A model generated the notes under the pieces. It saw nothing but the letters and a program-made list of their open reading frames with translations. It had not been told where the DNA came from and did no database searches. The translations under genes were made by a program, and so were the position numbers. 45,145 bases of DNA from an uncultured Alphaproteobacteria bacterium (GTDB taxonomy: Bacteria; Pseudomonadota; Alphaproteobacteria; Caulobacterales; Aquidulcibacteraceae): contig CADEEA010000021.1 in the NCBI GenBank assembly GCA_902826245.1, positions 1 through 45,145 on the forward strand. The letters run 5' to 3'. Of this stretch, positions 16,347 through 23,656 are shown one piece after another; the first letter of the stretch is position 1, and each line of letters begins with the position of its first letter.

Positions 16347-17576
16347 TCAGGCGATGTCGCGCGCGACGCGCAGACCTATAAAGCCGCAGCGTTCGCCAAC
16401 GCCAGCCCGACCCCTGCTGGCCGAACGCAAGAACTTCGCGGTGTCGACCCAGCCGCCGCCGCGGGTGACGCGCATCGCGCCGTGACCCGCACTCCAGGCG
16501 ATCGCATCGACGGGAGCTGCATCGTAATTGTCATGCCAGAGATCGGCGACCCACTCGCGTACATTGCCGTGCATGTCGGACAGGCCGAAGCGGTTTGCCG
16601 CGTAGGCGCCAACCGGCGTCGGCCGCTTCGCATTAAAGGTCGCCACAGCCGTCGTGCATTGGTCCGCGAACGAATAAGCGCCGCTGGTTCCAGCGCGGCA
16701 TGCGTACTCCCACTCGGCTTCGCTCGGCATGCGATAGCTTTCGCCGGTGAGCCGGCACATTCCCTGCACAAAATTCTGCGCGTCAGCCCAGGATATGTTG
16801 ATTGCGGGAATGCGACCGCGCCCAAAGCCGAGATCCGCCGGCCGATGCGAAACCGCCCCTGCGGCGATGGCGGCGTCCCATTCCTCGAATGTCACCGGAT
16901 AGATTCCGAGCGCAAACGGACCGGCCACCGCGATTTGACGCTGCGGGCGTTCGCTGACGTGACTGTCAGCCTCAGCGGCGGGCGCGCCCATCGTAAACGT
17001 GCCGGGCGCCAATACGGTCATGAGCGGTAGCGAGGGGCCATCCTTGAACAAGGTGCCCGCGGGCGCCGAGCGCGTCACCGCTTTCCCATCCAGGATCGGC
17101 TCGCCATTGACGTGTTTTCCGAACACCGCCCGCCAATCCGCACCGCGCGGGGCGACTTCTTCGCCGAACGTGCTCAGCGCCTGGGCGCCTTCCACCAGAT
17201 CGCGCAACCACGCGGTCAGCCGCATCCAATTGCGGTCGTCGCGTTTGCCGCTCCAGTGCGTGAGATCCACGGCCTGGACCAGGCTGAAGGCGATCGGCAA
17301 TTCGCAGGTGCGAAGCGTCACAGGGACAAGTTTGCCGAACTTCTTGCCGTATTCCGCTTCGCTGCGGACCCATTGCGACTTCACTGAAAGCGGGGTCCAG
17401 AGCACTAGCACGGCGCGCGCGCTACTGATTTCCTGTTCGATTTTCTCGTCCCAATGCTCGGCAGGGGCGAGCCGGTCGTCCCACCAGGTGCTGTAGCCCT
17501 CCGCGTGCAGCGCAGCGATAACGCCTTGGGCGAGTTCTTGGTCTTCCTTCTTATAACTGACAAAAACGTCCGCCAT
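16347..17576 (-). CDS. TIR-domain protein fused to a formylglycine-generating-enzyme-like domain
   Basis: A 409-residue two-domain protein. Residues 1-130 are a TIR domain: MADVFVSYKKED (box 1), WWDDRL, and VKSQWVRSEAEYG, where Glu73 sits where NAD-cleaving TIR domains have their catalytic glutamate. Residues from about 170 onward form an FGE-sulfatase/SUMF1 fold (FTMGAPAAE, YPVTFEEWDAAI, SEAEWEYACRAGTSG, SDMHGNVREWVADLW, RVTRGGGW). The end reads FLRSASRG where catalytic FGEs have cysteines, so it is probably a binding (lectin-like) module, not an oxidase. No signal peptide. It is divergent from the MORN gene by 92 bases. A sensor-effector role, perhaps in defence, is inference. Confidence 0.88.
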   Translation of the reverse strand: MADVFVSYKKEDQELAQGVIAALHAEGYSTWWDDRLAPAEHWDEKIEQEISSARAVLVLWTPLSVKSQWVRSEAEYGKKFGKLVPVTLRTCELPIAFSLVQAVDLTHWSGKRDDRNWMRLTAWLRDLVEGAQALSTFGEEVAPRGADWRAVFGKHVNGEPILDGKAVTRSAPAGTLFKDGPSLPLMTVLAPGTFTMGAPAAEADSHVSERPQRQIAVAGPFALGIYPVTFEEWDAAIAAGAVSHRPADLGFGRGRIPAINISWADAQNFVQGMCRLTGESYRMPSEAEWEYACRAGTSGAYSFADQCTTAVATFNAKRPTPVGAYAANRFGLSDMHGNVREWVADLWHDNYDAAPVDAIAWSAGHGAMRVTRGGGWVDTAKFLRSASRGRAGVGERCGFIGLRVARDIA

Positions 17577-17668
17577 CGCCGCAGCCCCGGTTGCCACATT
17601 TGGGGGTGACGCAAGCCCCTATGTCAAGTAAGGTCAAGCCAGCGTCACGCGTGGCTAGGGGGCCGCTG

Positions 17669-19312
17669 ATGATGACTTCGCAGGAATTCGCACGCTGCGT
17701 GCACCCGCGCGAGCTGCCGCGGCTTCTGCTTGCGCTGCTGTTCGCGCTGCCGCTGTCGCTAGCGCTGTTGGCGGCGATTTTCGTCACCTCCGGGCTTGCG
17801 CTTTCGGTTGTTCTGTTGATCGCGTTTCTGGTCTGGTTTCTGTTCGAGGTGTTCTACGCCTCACTGCTCGGCAATTGGATCCTGGTGTCGCAGGACAATT
17901 ATCCGCGCCTGAACGACCTTCTCAGCGAGATGAAGCAGCGCATCGGCGTGCAACAGAAGATTGACATCATCGTCTACGAGCAGGCGGCGTTCACTTCCTT
18001 CTTCACGATGCTGTTTGCACGTCGCGCGATTTTCATCACCTCGGAGCTGGTTGCGCAGGGCGTTACCGACGACGAATTGCGCTGGCTGATCGGGCGTTGG
18101 GTCGGGTGGATTCGCGCCAAGCGACGCATGGGGATATTGCGCTACGTGATCGCGCTGGTCGAGCAATTTCCCGCGTTCAATCTCTTCATCTACCCTTATG
18201 TCCGCGCCACGGTTTACACAGGGGACCGCGTCGGTCTAGCGGCAATCGGCGGCGATATATCCACTGCGATCTCAACCATGAACAAACTCATGGTCGGGCG
18301 CGAGGTTGGATATTCTGTGAACCCCGCCGGCATGGTGCGCCAATATCGGCGCGTAAAGGGATCCTTCTTCGGATTCCTTGCGCGCCTGTTCTGGCCACTG
18401 CCGCATATGAACGCCCGCTATGTCGATCTCATCGGCTTCGCCGAACGTGAATATCCCTCCCAAGCCGAGCAATTCGCCAACATGAACCCGAGCTTCCAAA
18501 CCAGCGGCGGCGCATGGCCGCTGATGCGCTCGACCGAGAAGCAAGGCGACGGCGATTCCAATGCTGTGGGACTCTCGCTGTTCTTCGGCGCGATCGCGAG
18601 CGCGGTGGCGGGCGTCTACTTGATGCAGAATGGCGGCGTCATGGGGTGGTTGTACGCCAGCGGATTTGGGCGGTCTCAGCCCGCTCCCTATGAATCGTCT
18701 TACCCCTACGGCCAGGCGCGGAGCACCGAGGCGGCGCCAGAGGAGGCCGCGCCCGCCACGGTCGAGCCCCACGCCACCTATGCGCTTCACGCAGAGGTCG
18801 CAAACGCCGCCGAGCAGGCGCGTGCGGCGCGGGCCAGTGCTGAGAGCGCTTCCGCTGAAGCCGAGCAGGCGGCCGAATACGCGCGCATTTATGGCAGCAC
18901 CAGTCCCTCTTCCGGCTACGGCACTTACACATTGTCAGGTGAACGCGAAGGTGATCGCTTTGCCGGCGTGTTCGAGAATGGGAGCCGCAACGGCCCCGGC
19001 GTCTTCGACTGGGCGATCAACACCAACAATCCTGACGCTGCAAGCGGCGACCTTAAGTTTGCTGGGCGCTTCGAGGATGGCGTCCGATCTGGTTATGGCG
19101 TTTATTCTTGGCGCAACGGCAATGTATATCTCGGCGCTTGGTCCAGCGGCCAGCGCAACGGATATGGCGTGTACGAAAGGGCCGATGGCACGCGCTATGA
19201 AGGCCAATGGTCCAACGATAAGCGCAACGGCTATGGCGTTGAGTGGGACGCGTATGGCAATGTCAGGTCGTCCGGTGATTGGACCGACGGCGTGCTGACT
19301 ACGGCCATGTAG
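17669..19312 (+). CDS. Membrane protein with inactive M48-like domain and C-terminal MORN repeats
   Basis: A 547-residue protein. Two hydrophobic segments lie at about residues 13-55, followed by a domain that matches M48 (HtpX-like) peptidases in layout (RRAIFITSELV, then TDDELRWLIG). Where the zinc motif HExxH belongs it has R-W-V-G-W (residues 143-147), and the downstream glutamate (EYxxDR) has become VYTGDR. All metal ligands are gone. After another hydrophobic stretch and an Ala/Glu coiled region, about four MORN repeats close the protein (YGVYSWRNG, YLGAWSSGQRNGYGVY, YEGQWSNDKRNGYGVEW). The start at 17669 has AGGGGG six bases before it. MORN repeats often bind lipids or partners. It is divergent from the TIR gene. 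Confidence 0.85.
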   Translation: MMTSQEFARCVHPRELPRLLLALLFALPLSLALLAAIFVTSGLALSVVLLIAFLVWFLFEVFYASLLGNWILVSQDNYPRLNDLLSEMKQRIGVQQKIDIIVYEQAAFTSFFTMLFARRAIFITSELVAQGVTDDELRWLIGRWVGWIRAKRRMGILRYVIALVEQFPAFNLFIYPYVRATVYTGDRVGLAAIGGDISTAISTMNKLMVGREVGYSVNPAGMVRQYRRVKGSFFGFLARLFWPLPHMNARYVDLIGFAEREYPSQAEQFANMNPSFQTSGGAWPLMRSTEKQGDGDSNAVGLSLFFGAIASAVAGVYLMQNGGVMGWLYASGFGRSQPAPYESSYPYGQARSTEAAPEEAAPATVEPHATYALHAEVANAAEQARAARASAESASAEAEQAAEYARIYGSTSPSSGYGTYTLSGEREGDRFAGVFENGSRNGPGVFDWAINTNNPDAASGDLKFAGRFEDGVRSGYGVYSWRNGNVYLGAWSSGQRNGYGVYERADGTRYEGQWSNDKRNGYGVEWDAYGNVRSSGDWTDGVLTTAM

Positions 19313-19318
19313 TCCGGA

Positions 19319-19597
19319 CTATTTCTCCTCGTGAAATTTCGCAGCGACGAGGGCTTCAATCGCATCCAGCGCCGCTTCGGCGGCTGGGCCATCGGCTTCC
19401 ACTTCGATATCCATGCCGATCCCGGCGCCGAGCATCATTAGGTCCATCAACGAACGCGCGTCGGCCTCGTCCTCATCGCGACGCACCTTTATCCGAGTGG
19501 CGTCATCATACCCAAGCGCGAGTTCGGCGAGCTTGCGCGATGCGCGCGCGTGCAGGCCACGCAGGTTCACGATCTTCAACGTCCGTTTCAGCCCCAT
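19319..19597 (-). CDS. ptsH: HPr phosphocarrier protein of the nitrogen-type PTS
   Basis: A 92-residue HPr. The phospho-histidine lies in RGLHARAS (His16). The regulatory serine region is ADARSLMDLMML (Ser49, matching Ser46 of Gram-positive HPr), so the site for HPr kinase is kept. It takes phosphate from EI-Ntr and passes it to EIIA proteins; in alphaproteobacteria this chain is regulatory rather than for sugar uptake. The start at 19597 places it 10 bases after the EIIA stop, so they form one operon. It is convergent with the MORN gene. Confidence 0.93.
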   Translation of the reverse strand: MGLKRTLKIVNLRGLHARASRKLAELALGYDDATRIKVRRDEDEADARSLMDLMMLGAGIGMDIEVEADGPAAEAALDAIEALVAAKFHEEK

Positions 19598-19607
19598 GCG
19601 CCCTCTC

Positions 19608-20024
19608 TCAAGCGCCCTTATGCGCGCCCCCGCCCAGCTCAACCGAGGCGACCCGGATATAGCGCCGGCCCGCTTCCTGTGCGGCCAACGCGGCCTCGGG
19701 CAATTTCATCCGCGGGCGCACCTCGGCCAGTTTGATCAGCATAGGCAGGTTCACGCCTGCGATCACTTCGACCTTGACCTGGTTGATGATGGAGATCGAG
19801 AGGTTGGAGGGCGTGCCGCCGAACATGTCGGTGACGATCACGACCCCGTCGCCACTGTCCACATCCGCTACCGCCGCCAGGATATCCCCGCGCCGCTCTT
19901 CCATGTCGTCATGGGGCCCGATCGCCACCGCCGACATCTGTTTCTGGGGCCCAAGCACGTGCTCGGCCGCGGCGACGAATTCGTGCGCCAAGCGGCCGTG
20001 GGACACCACGACTATGCCGATCAT
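19608..20024 (-). CDS. PTS EIIA protein, mannose-family (EIIA-Man)
   Basis: A 138-residue EIIA of the mannose/fructose/DHA type. Active His9 lies in MIGIVVVSHGRLA, and the conserved VIVTDMFGGTPSN follows at mid-length. It receives phosphate from HPr. With no EIIB/C genes nearby it should be a regulatory subunit, as in Caulobacter and rhizobia, where this gene goes with hprK and chvG. The start at 20024 is fixed by the family N-terminus; the frame upstream to 20111 is unrelated. It is followed by ptsH at 10 bases. Confidence 0.92.
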   Translation of the reverse strand: MIGIVVVSHGRLAHEFVAAAEHVLGPQKQMSAVAIGPHDDMEERRGDILAAVADVDSGDGVVIVTDMFGGTPSNLSISIINQVKVEVIAGVNLPMLIKLAEVRPRMKLPEAALAAQEAGRRYIRVASVELGGGAHKGA

Positions 20025-20140
20025 CCATTGCTCCCGCTGGTCCCTAGGTTGGACCGGCTCGAAGCTGCGCACAATACTATTTCGCAAGTGCGAGAAAAGC
20101 CCGCGCCGCACGCCAAGTGCAGTTTTCCCGGTTTAGGGGA

Positions 20141-21784
20141 TCATGCGCCCGCCAGCGGCAGCTCCACCAATAGGCGGGCGCCCCGGGGGCGCCCACCGTC
20201 CCCAGCGATGTTCTCCGCGTGGACCCTGCCGCCATGGGAGGTGACGATCTGGCGCACGATGGAGAGCCCCAATCCGGAATTGCCGCCAAACGCCGCGCCA
20301 GCGGGCCGCTGGGTGTAAAAGCGCTGGAAGATGGTTTCGAGGTTTTCCGGGGGAATTCCTGGCCCTTCGTCTTCGACTGCAACCCGCACCCAATCGCCCT
20401 CTTTGCCGCGCGCCAAAGCGAGCTTAACCACTACATTTCCCTCAGGCGGGCTGAAGGAGATGGCGTTGTCGATCAGGTTGCGGAAAACCTGCCCCAGCGC
20501 ACCCGGCTGCCCCAGAACGACAACCTGGCTCGGCCCGGGGCCTGCCATGACCGAAAACGCCACCCGGACCGCACGCCCCTCTTCCGGAGCGGAGACGTAG
20601 GCCTGGGTCAGTTTCTGCAACATGTCCGCGAGGTCGACGCGGCTGTGATCGCCGCGCGCAGTCTCGGCCTCGATGCGGCTGGCGCGAGCGATATCGGTCA
20701 CCAGGCGGTCGAGCCGGCGCACGTCCTGGGCAATGATGCCCAACATGGTCGTTTGTTGCTCCGGCGTGCGTGCGCCGCGCGCGGAATCGACCGCCGAGCG
20801 GATCGAGGCCAGCGGATTCTTAATCTCATGGCTGACATCGGCGGCGAAGCGCTCGTTGGCGTCGATGCGATCGGCCAGGGCGCCTGTCATGGCCTCGAGC
20901 GAGTGCGCCAACGCGCCAATCTCGTCCTTCCGCTTCGACACGTCGGGCAATTTGAGGCGGGTAGCGCCGCTGAGCCGCAGACTGTCGGCGGCGCCGGCCA
21001 GCCGACGCAGCGGCCGGGCGATGAAAAGCGCAAGCAGTAGCGAGGAGAGAAAGACCACCAGCCCCGCACCCAACACGAACGGAATCATGCCAGTTCGCTC
21101 AGCGAGCAAGATGCGTTCCACATCGGCGCTCTCGATGGTGACCGTTCCGAGCGGGGCATGCACGCGCCGCAGCGGCATCGTCACGGACACGACGCGCTCA
21201 CCGCGTTCGTTCAAGCGTTCGCCGCTGACAATCTCTCCGCGCAACGCACGCGCGCGCTCATCGTCAAAAGTCGTAGTAGCTCGCCACGGCGTCAACCGAA
21301 AATGCTCGGCGCCGCGCGCAGCTCGTTGGATGCGGCGTGCCAGATTTTCGTTAGTTTCACCGGAAAGCGGGGTGCCTTCCAAGCGATCGTACATGACGTC
21401 GCTGTCCGCGATCGGACGGCCGTCGCTGGCGAACACACGCACCCGCGGCTGGCCCACGCCGGGGCGTTCGCCCTCGGCGATCGGAGGCAGTATCCGCTGC
21501 AGCACCAGGCGAACCGCCGATTCGTTGACGTAGGGATTCGGATTGCCCACGTCCCCCTCGACAGTCCCGGCCTCAATCAGGAGATTGGTAATCAGCTCGC
21601 CTTGGGTGCGCAGATTGCGAAACTGGGCATCGGTGAGGCCGGCGCGCATCTCGGTGAGCAACAGCACGCCCAGCACCAAAACGGCAAGGCCGGCAAAATT
21701 CCAGATGAAGATGATGCGGGCGATGCGCGAGCGCGCAATCGCGCGGAAGCCCTCAGCTTTCGTTGTAGCGGTAGCCGACGCCAT
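20141..21784 (-). CDS. chvG: ChvG-type membrane sensor histidine kinase
   Basis: A 547-residue kinase. Two membrane segments (about residues 19-42 and 232-255) bracket a periplasmic sensor domain of about 190 residues. A HAMP follows ([18 protein letters not shown]). The H box is [13 protein letters not shown], with His319, and the ATPase motifs are [21 protein letters not shown] and [12 protein letters not shown]. Gene order with a ChvI-type regulator and PTS genes identifies it as ChvG/ExoS/BvrS, the envelope- and acid-stress kinase of alphaproteobacteria. The start at 21784 overlaps the end of chvI by 32 bases, indicating coupling. hprK, normally next, is absent: only 116 bases separate chvG from the EIIA gene. 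Confidence 0.93.
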   Translation of the reverse strand: MASATATTKAEGFRAIARSRIARIIFIWNFAGLAVLVLGVLLLTEMRAGLTDAQFRNLRTQGELITNLLIEAGTVEGDVGNPNPYVNESAVRLVLQRILPPIAEGERPGVGQPRVRVFASDGRPIADSDVMYDRLEGTPLSGETNENLARRIQRAARGAEHFRLTPWRATTTFDDERARALRGEIVSGERLNERGERVVSVTMPLRRVHAPLGTVTIESADVERILLAERTGMIPFVLGAGLVVFLSSLLLALFIARPLRRLAGAADSLRLSGATRLKLPDVSKRKDEIGALAHSLEAMTGALADRIDANERFAADVSHEIKNPLASIRSAVDSARGARTPEQQTTMLGIIAQDVRRLDRLVTDIARASRIEAETARGDHSRVDLADMLQKLTQAYVSAPEEGRAVRVAFSVMAGPGPSQVVVLGQPGALGQVFRNLIDNAISFSPPEGNVVVKLALARGKEGDWVRVAVEDEGPGIPPENLETIFQRFYTQRPAGAAFGGNSGLGLSIVRQIVTSHGGRVHAENIAGDGGRPRGARLLVELPLAGA

Positions 21785-22451
21785 AAAGGGTCTCGATCGA
21801 GTCGAATTCGCCGTCGATGTCGCGGAACTTCTTGCGGAGGCGCTTGATGTGGCTGTCAATGGTTCTGTCGTCCACGTAGACCTGATCGTCATAGGCCGCG
21901 TCCATCAATTGGTCGCGGCTCTTGACGTAGCCGGGGCGCTGGGCGAGCGCCTGGAGGATAAGGAATTCGGTGACGGTGAGCCGCACCTGGTCGCCCTTCC
22001 AGGTGCAGGCGTGACGGTTTGGATCGAGCGTGAGCTCGCCACGAACGATGGGTTTCTTGTCGCCGACCTCAGGGGCGCCTCCCGCTTGCGCTCGAGTGCG
22101 CCGTAGCAGCGCCTTCACCCGCTCATTCAAGAGACGCTGAGAAAACGGCTTTGTTATGTAATCGTCGGCGCCGACATTGAAGCCGACAACCTCGTCCATC
22201 TCGTCGTCCTTCGAGGTCAGAAAGATGACCGGCAGGCTGGAACTCTGCCGCAGCCGCTTCAGCACCTCTATGCCGTCCATCCGCGGCATTTTGATATCGA
22301 GGATCGCGATGTCGGGGGGGCTCTCCGCCAGCGCGGCGAGCGCCGTGGCCCCATCGGTATAGGTGCGTACGGCATAGCCCTCGGCTTCAAAGAAGACCTT
22401 GAGGGAGGCAAGAATATTCTCGTCGTCGTCGACAAGGGCGATGGATGGCAT
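21753..22451 (-). CDS. chvI: ChvI-type response regulator
   Basis: A 232-residue OmpR/PhoB-family regulator. The receiver domain has the acidic DDDEN, phospho-acceptor Asp52 in [11 protein letters not shown], and the conserved Thr/Ser and Lys in IFLTSKDDE and YITKPF. The DNA-binding winged helix follows from about residue 135 ([21 protein letters not shown], then [17 protein letters not shown]). It acts with ChvG on envelope-stress and cell-surface genes. The ATG at 22451 gives the family N-terminus. The 174 bases upstream, before the next gene, should hold the promoter, but no clear site was seen. Confidence 0.94.
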   Translation of the reverse strand: MPSIALVDDDENILASLKVFFEAEGYAVRTYTDGATALAALAESPPDIAILDIKMPRMDGIEVLKRLRQSSSLPVIFLTSKDDEMDEVVGFNVGADDYITKPFSQRLLNERVKALLRRTRAQAGGAPEVGDKKPIVRGELTLDPNRHACTWKGDQVRLTVTEFLILQALAQRPGYVKSRDQLMDAAYDDQVYVDDRTIDSHIKRLRKKFRDIDGEFDSIETLYGVGYRYNES

Positions 22452-22625
22452 GGCGGTGATAGGTGATCCTCAAAGGGCGTCGTGCCTCTTTAGCGACTGC
22501 GCGGCAGCTGCGCTAGTGCCCCGAGTTCGCCTCGCGCGCGATCCAAATGTGCGCCGCGAACTTCAAATCCGGGACCCCTGTTGGCCTTGCCCCTCGCCGC
22601 GCTAGCCGGGCCCGAGAAACGACTA

Positions 22626-23174
22626 TCAGCGCGACAGCCGGCGTGGCTGCGCCTGGTTAAAGGCCGTCGCTGCTTCTTCTGCTTGCCGTTGCGTTTGCCA
22701 GTTCCAGGCCGCCATCGCCGCGCCGGCTATCGCCTTTTGCTGGCGCAACTGGCGAACCTCGTTGGCGCGGCAGTTCAGCGCCGCATTGTTCGCCTCCGCC
22801 CAGCTGTTAAACATCGGCACCGCTTCGTTGAACTGACGCGTCGTGGTTTGTGCCGGCGGCGTGGCCGGGGCCGGCCCGACTGCCGGGCACCGAGAATGGT
22901 ATCCAGCAATCAGAAATTGGCGATCAAATTCGATTGTACCTAGGAGCGGCGTTGCGCTGGTGCACTGAAGCGCATGGTAGCCAGCCTGCACAGCATCGTG
23001 GATAGCTGTCCGTCCCGATTGCTGAGCGGGATCGGCGGCGGGCAACGCTGTCTCCTCAAGGACGCCGCGCAACTCCCCGCAGCGATCGCCCTGCTGAGCA
23101 ATAGCCGTCGGAGCGGCGACGGAGAACAATGCCGCGCAAAGCGTCAGGGCGGCGAAAATAGTATTTCTCCTCAT
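22626..23174 (-). CDS. Secreted hypothetical protein, paralogue of its upstream neighbour
   Basis: A 182-residue protein with a signal peptide (MRRNTIFAALTLCAALFSV, cleavage near AIAQQ). The C-terminal half shares a module with the adjacent gene: CPAV, then exactly 22 residues to FNSW, then NNAALNC with the Cys ten residues beyond the Trp, then an ANEVRQL helix. The N-terminal half is an extra segment with two further cysteines. The start at 23174 overlaps the stop of the upstream gene (ATGA). Family not recognised; probably a small disulfide-containing periplasmic protein. Confidence 0.75.
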   Translation of the reverse strand: MRRNTIFAALTLCAALFSVAAPTAIAQQGDRCGELRGVLEETALPAADPAQQSGRTAIHDAVQAGYHALQCTSATPLLGTIEFDRQFLIAGYHSRCPAVGPAPATPPAQTTTRQFNEAVPMFNSWAEANNAALNCRANEVRQLRQQKAIAGAAMAAWNWQTQRQAEEAATAFNQAQPRRLSR

Positions 23175-23533
23175 TGCCCGCGCCCTCCACTCAATTGCTG
23201 CGCAGCCAGCCAAGCAGATTGCGCTTCACGCCCCGCAGCGTTCAATTGCGCATGTTCTTCCACTAGACTCGATTCATTCGCCTCTAGGACCGTCAGCGCC
23301 TCTGCGGCGCAGGTGACGGCGGCGTTACGCTGGTCAATCCAGGCGTTGTATGCAACCGAAGCGGCGCTCCACTCACGTTCGCTGGCGCGCCTGCTAGGCA
23401 GGCGAGGCGGGTCGGAAACCGCGGGACAATTCAGCTGAGCCATCAGCGCGGCTACCTCGTCGGCCGCCGCACGTGACTCCGCGCCTGCGCACAACGCCAC
23501 GGCGGCAAGCGCCCCCAGCAAAAAACTCCGCAT
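23171..23533 (-). CDS. Secreted hypothetical protein, short member of a paralogous pair
   Basis: A 120-residue protein with a signal peptide (MRSFLLGALAAVALCAGA). The mature part has NCPAVSDPP, then YNAWIDQRNAAVTCAAEAL, with the two cysteines spaced exactly as in the downstream paralogue, and a helical tail rich in Glu, Ala and Leu. It is the first gene of a two-gene coupled unit with the 22626-23174 gene. A 51-base inverted repeat lies upstream at 23589-23639. No known family is recognised. Confidence 0.73.
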   Translation of the reverse strand: MRSFLLGALAAVALCAGAESRAAADEVAALMAQLNCPAVSDPPRLPSRRASEREWSAASVAYNAWIDQRNAAVTCAAEALTVLEANESSLVEEHAQLNAAGREAQSAWLAAQQLSGGRGQ

Positions 23534-23588
23534 GGAACCTCCAATCGGCGCTTGTTTATGCACCCTCGAAGGCAAGCGCAACGTTCCG

Positions 23589-23639
23589 GTTCACATTGGG
23601 GGCAGTGGGGCTGCGGGCCGGCCATGGCCAAATGTGAAC
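23589..23639. repeat. Inverted repeat upstream of the secreted pair
   Basis: GTTCACATT (23589-23597) pairs with AATGTGAAC (23631-23639), nine of nine. The enclosed sequence has GGCC/GGCC symmetry. No T-run follows on either strand, so it is more likely an operator or a short palindromic repeat than a terminator. It lies between polA and the secreted pair. Confidence 0.45.
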
Positions 23640-23656
23640 ACGAGCCCTTGCCTCCC

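Noticed and set aside
16347..17070. Catalytic formylglycine-generating enzyme call
   Set aside because: The two C-terminal catalytic cysteines are absent, and no sulfatase gene is nearby.
17741..18250. Active M48 zinc peptidase call for the MORN protein
   Set aside because: The HExxH motif is RWVGW and the downstream glutamate is missing, so catalytic activity is not supported.
22555..22590. TTCAAATCC resembling a tRNA T-loop
   Set aside because: The five bases on each side do not pair, and no anticodon arm or acceptor stem can be built around it.
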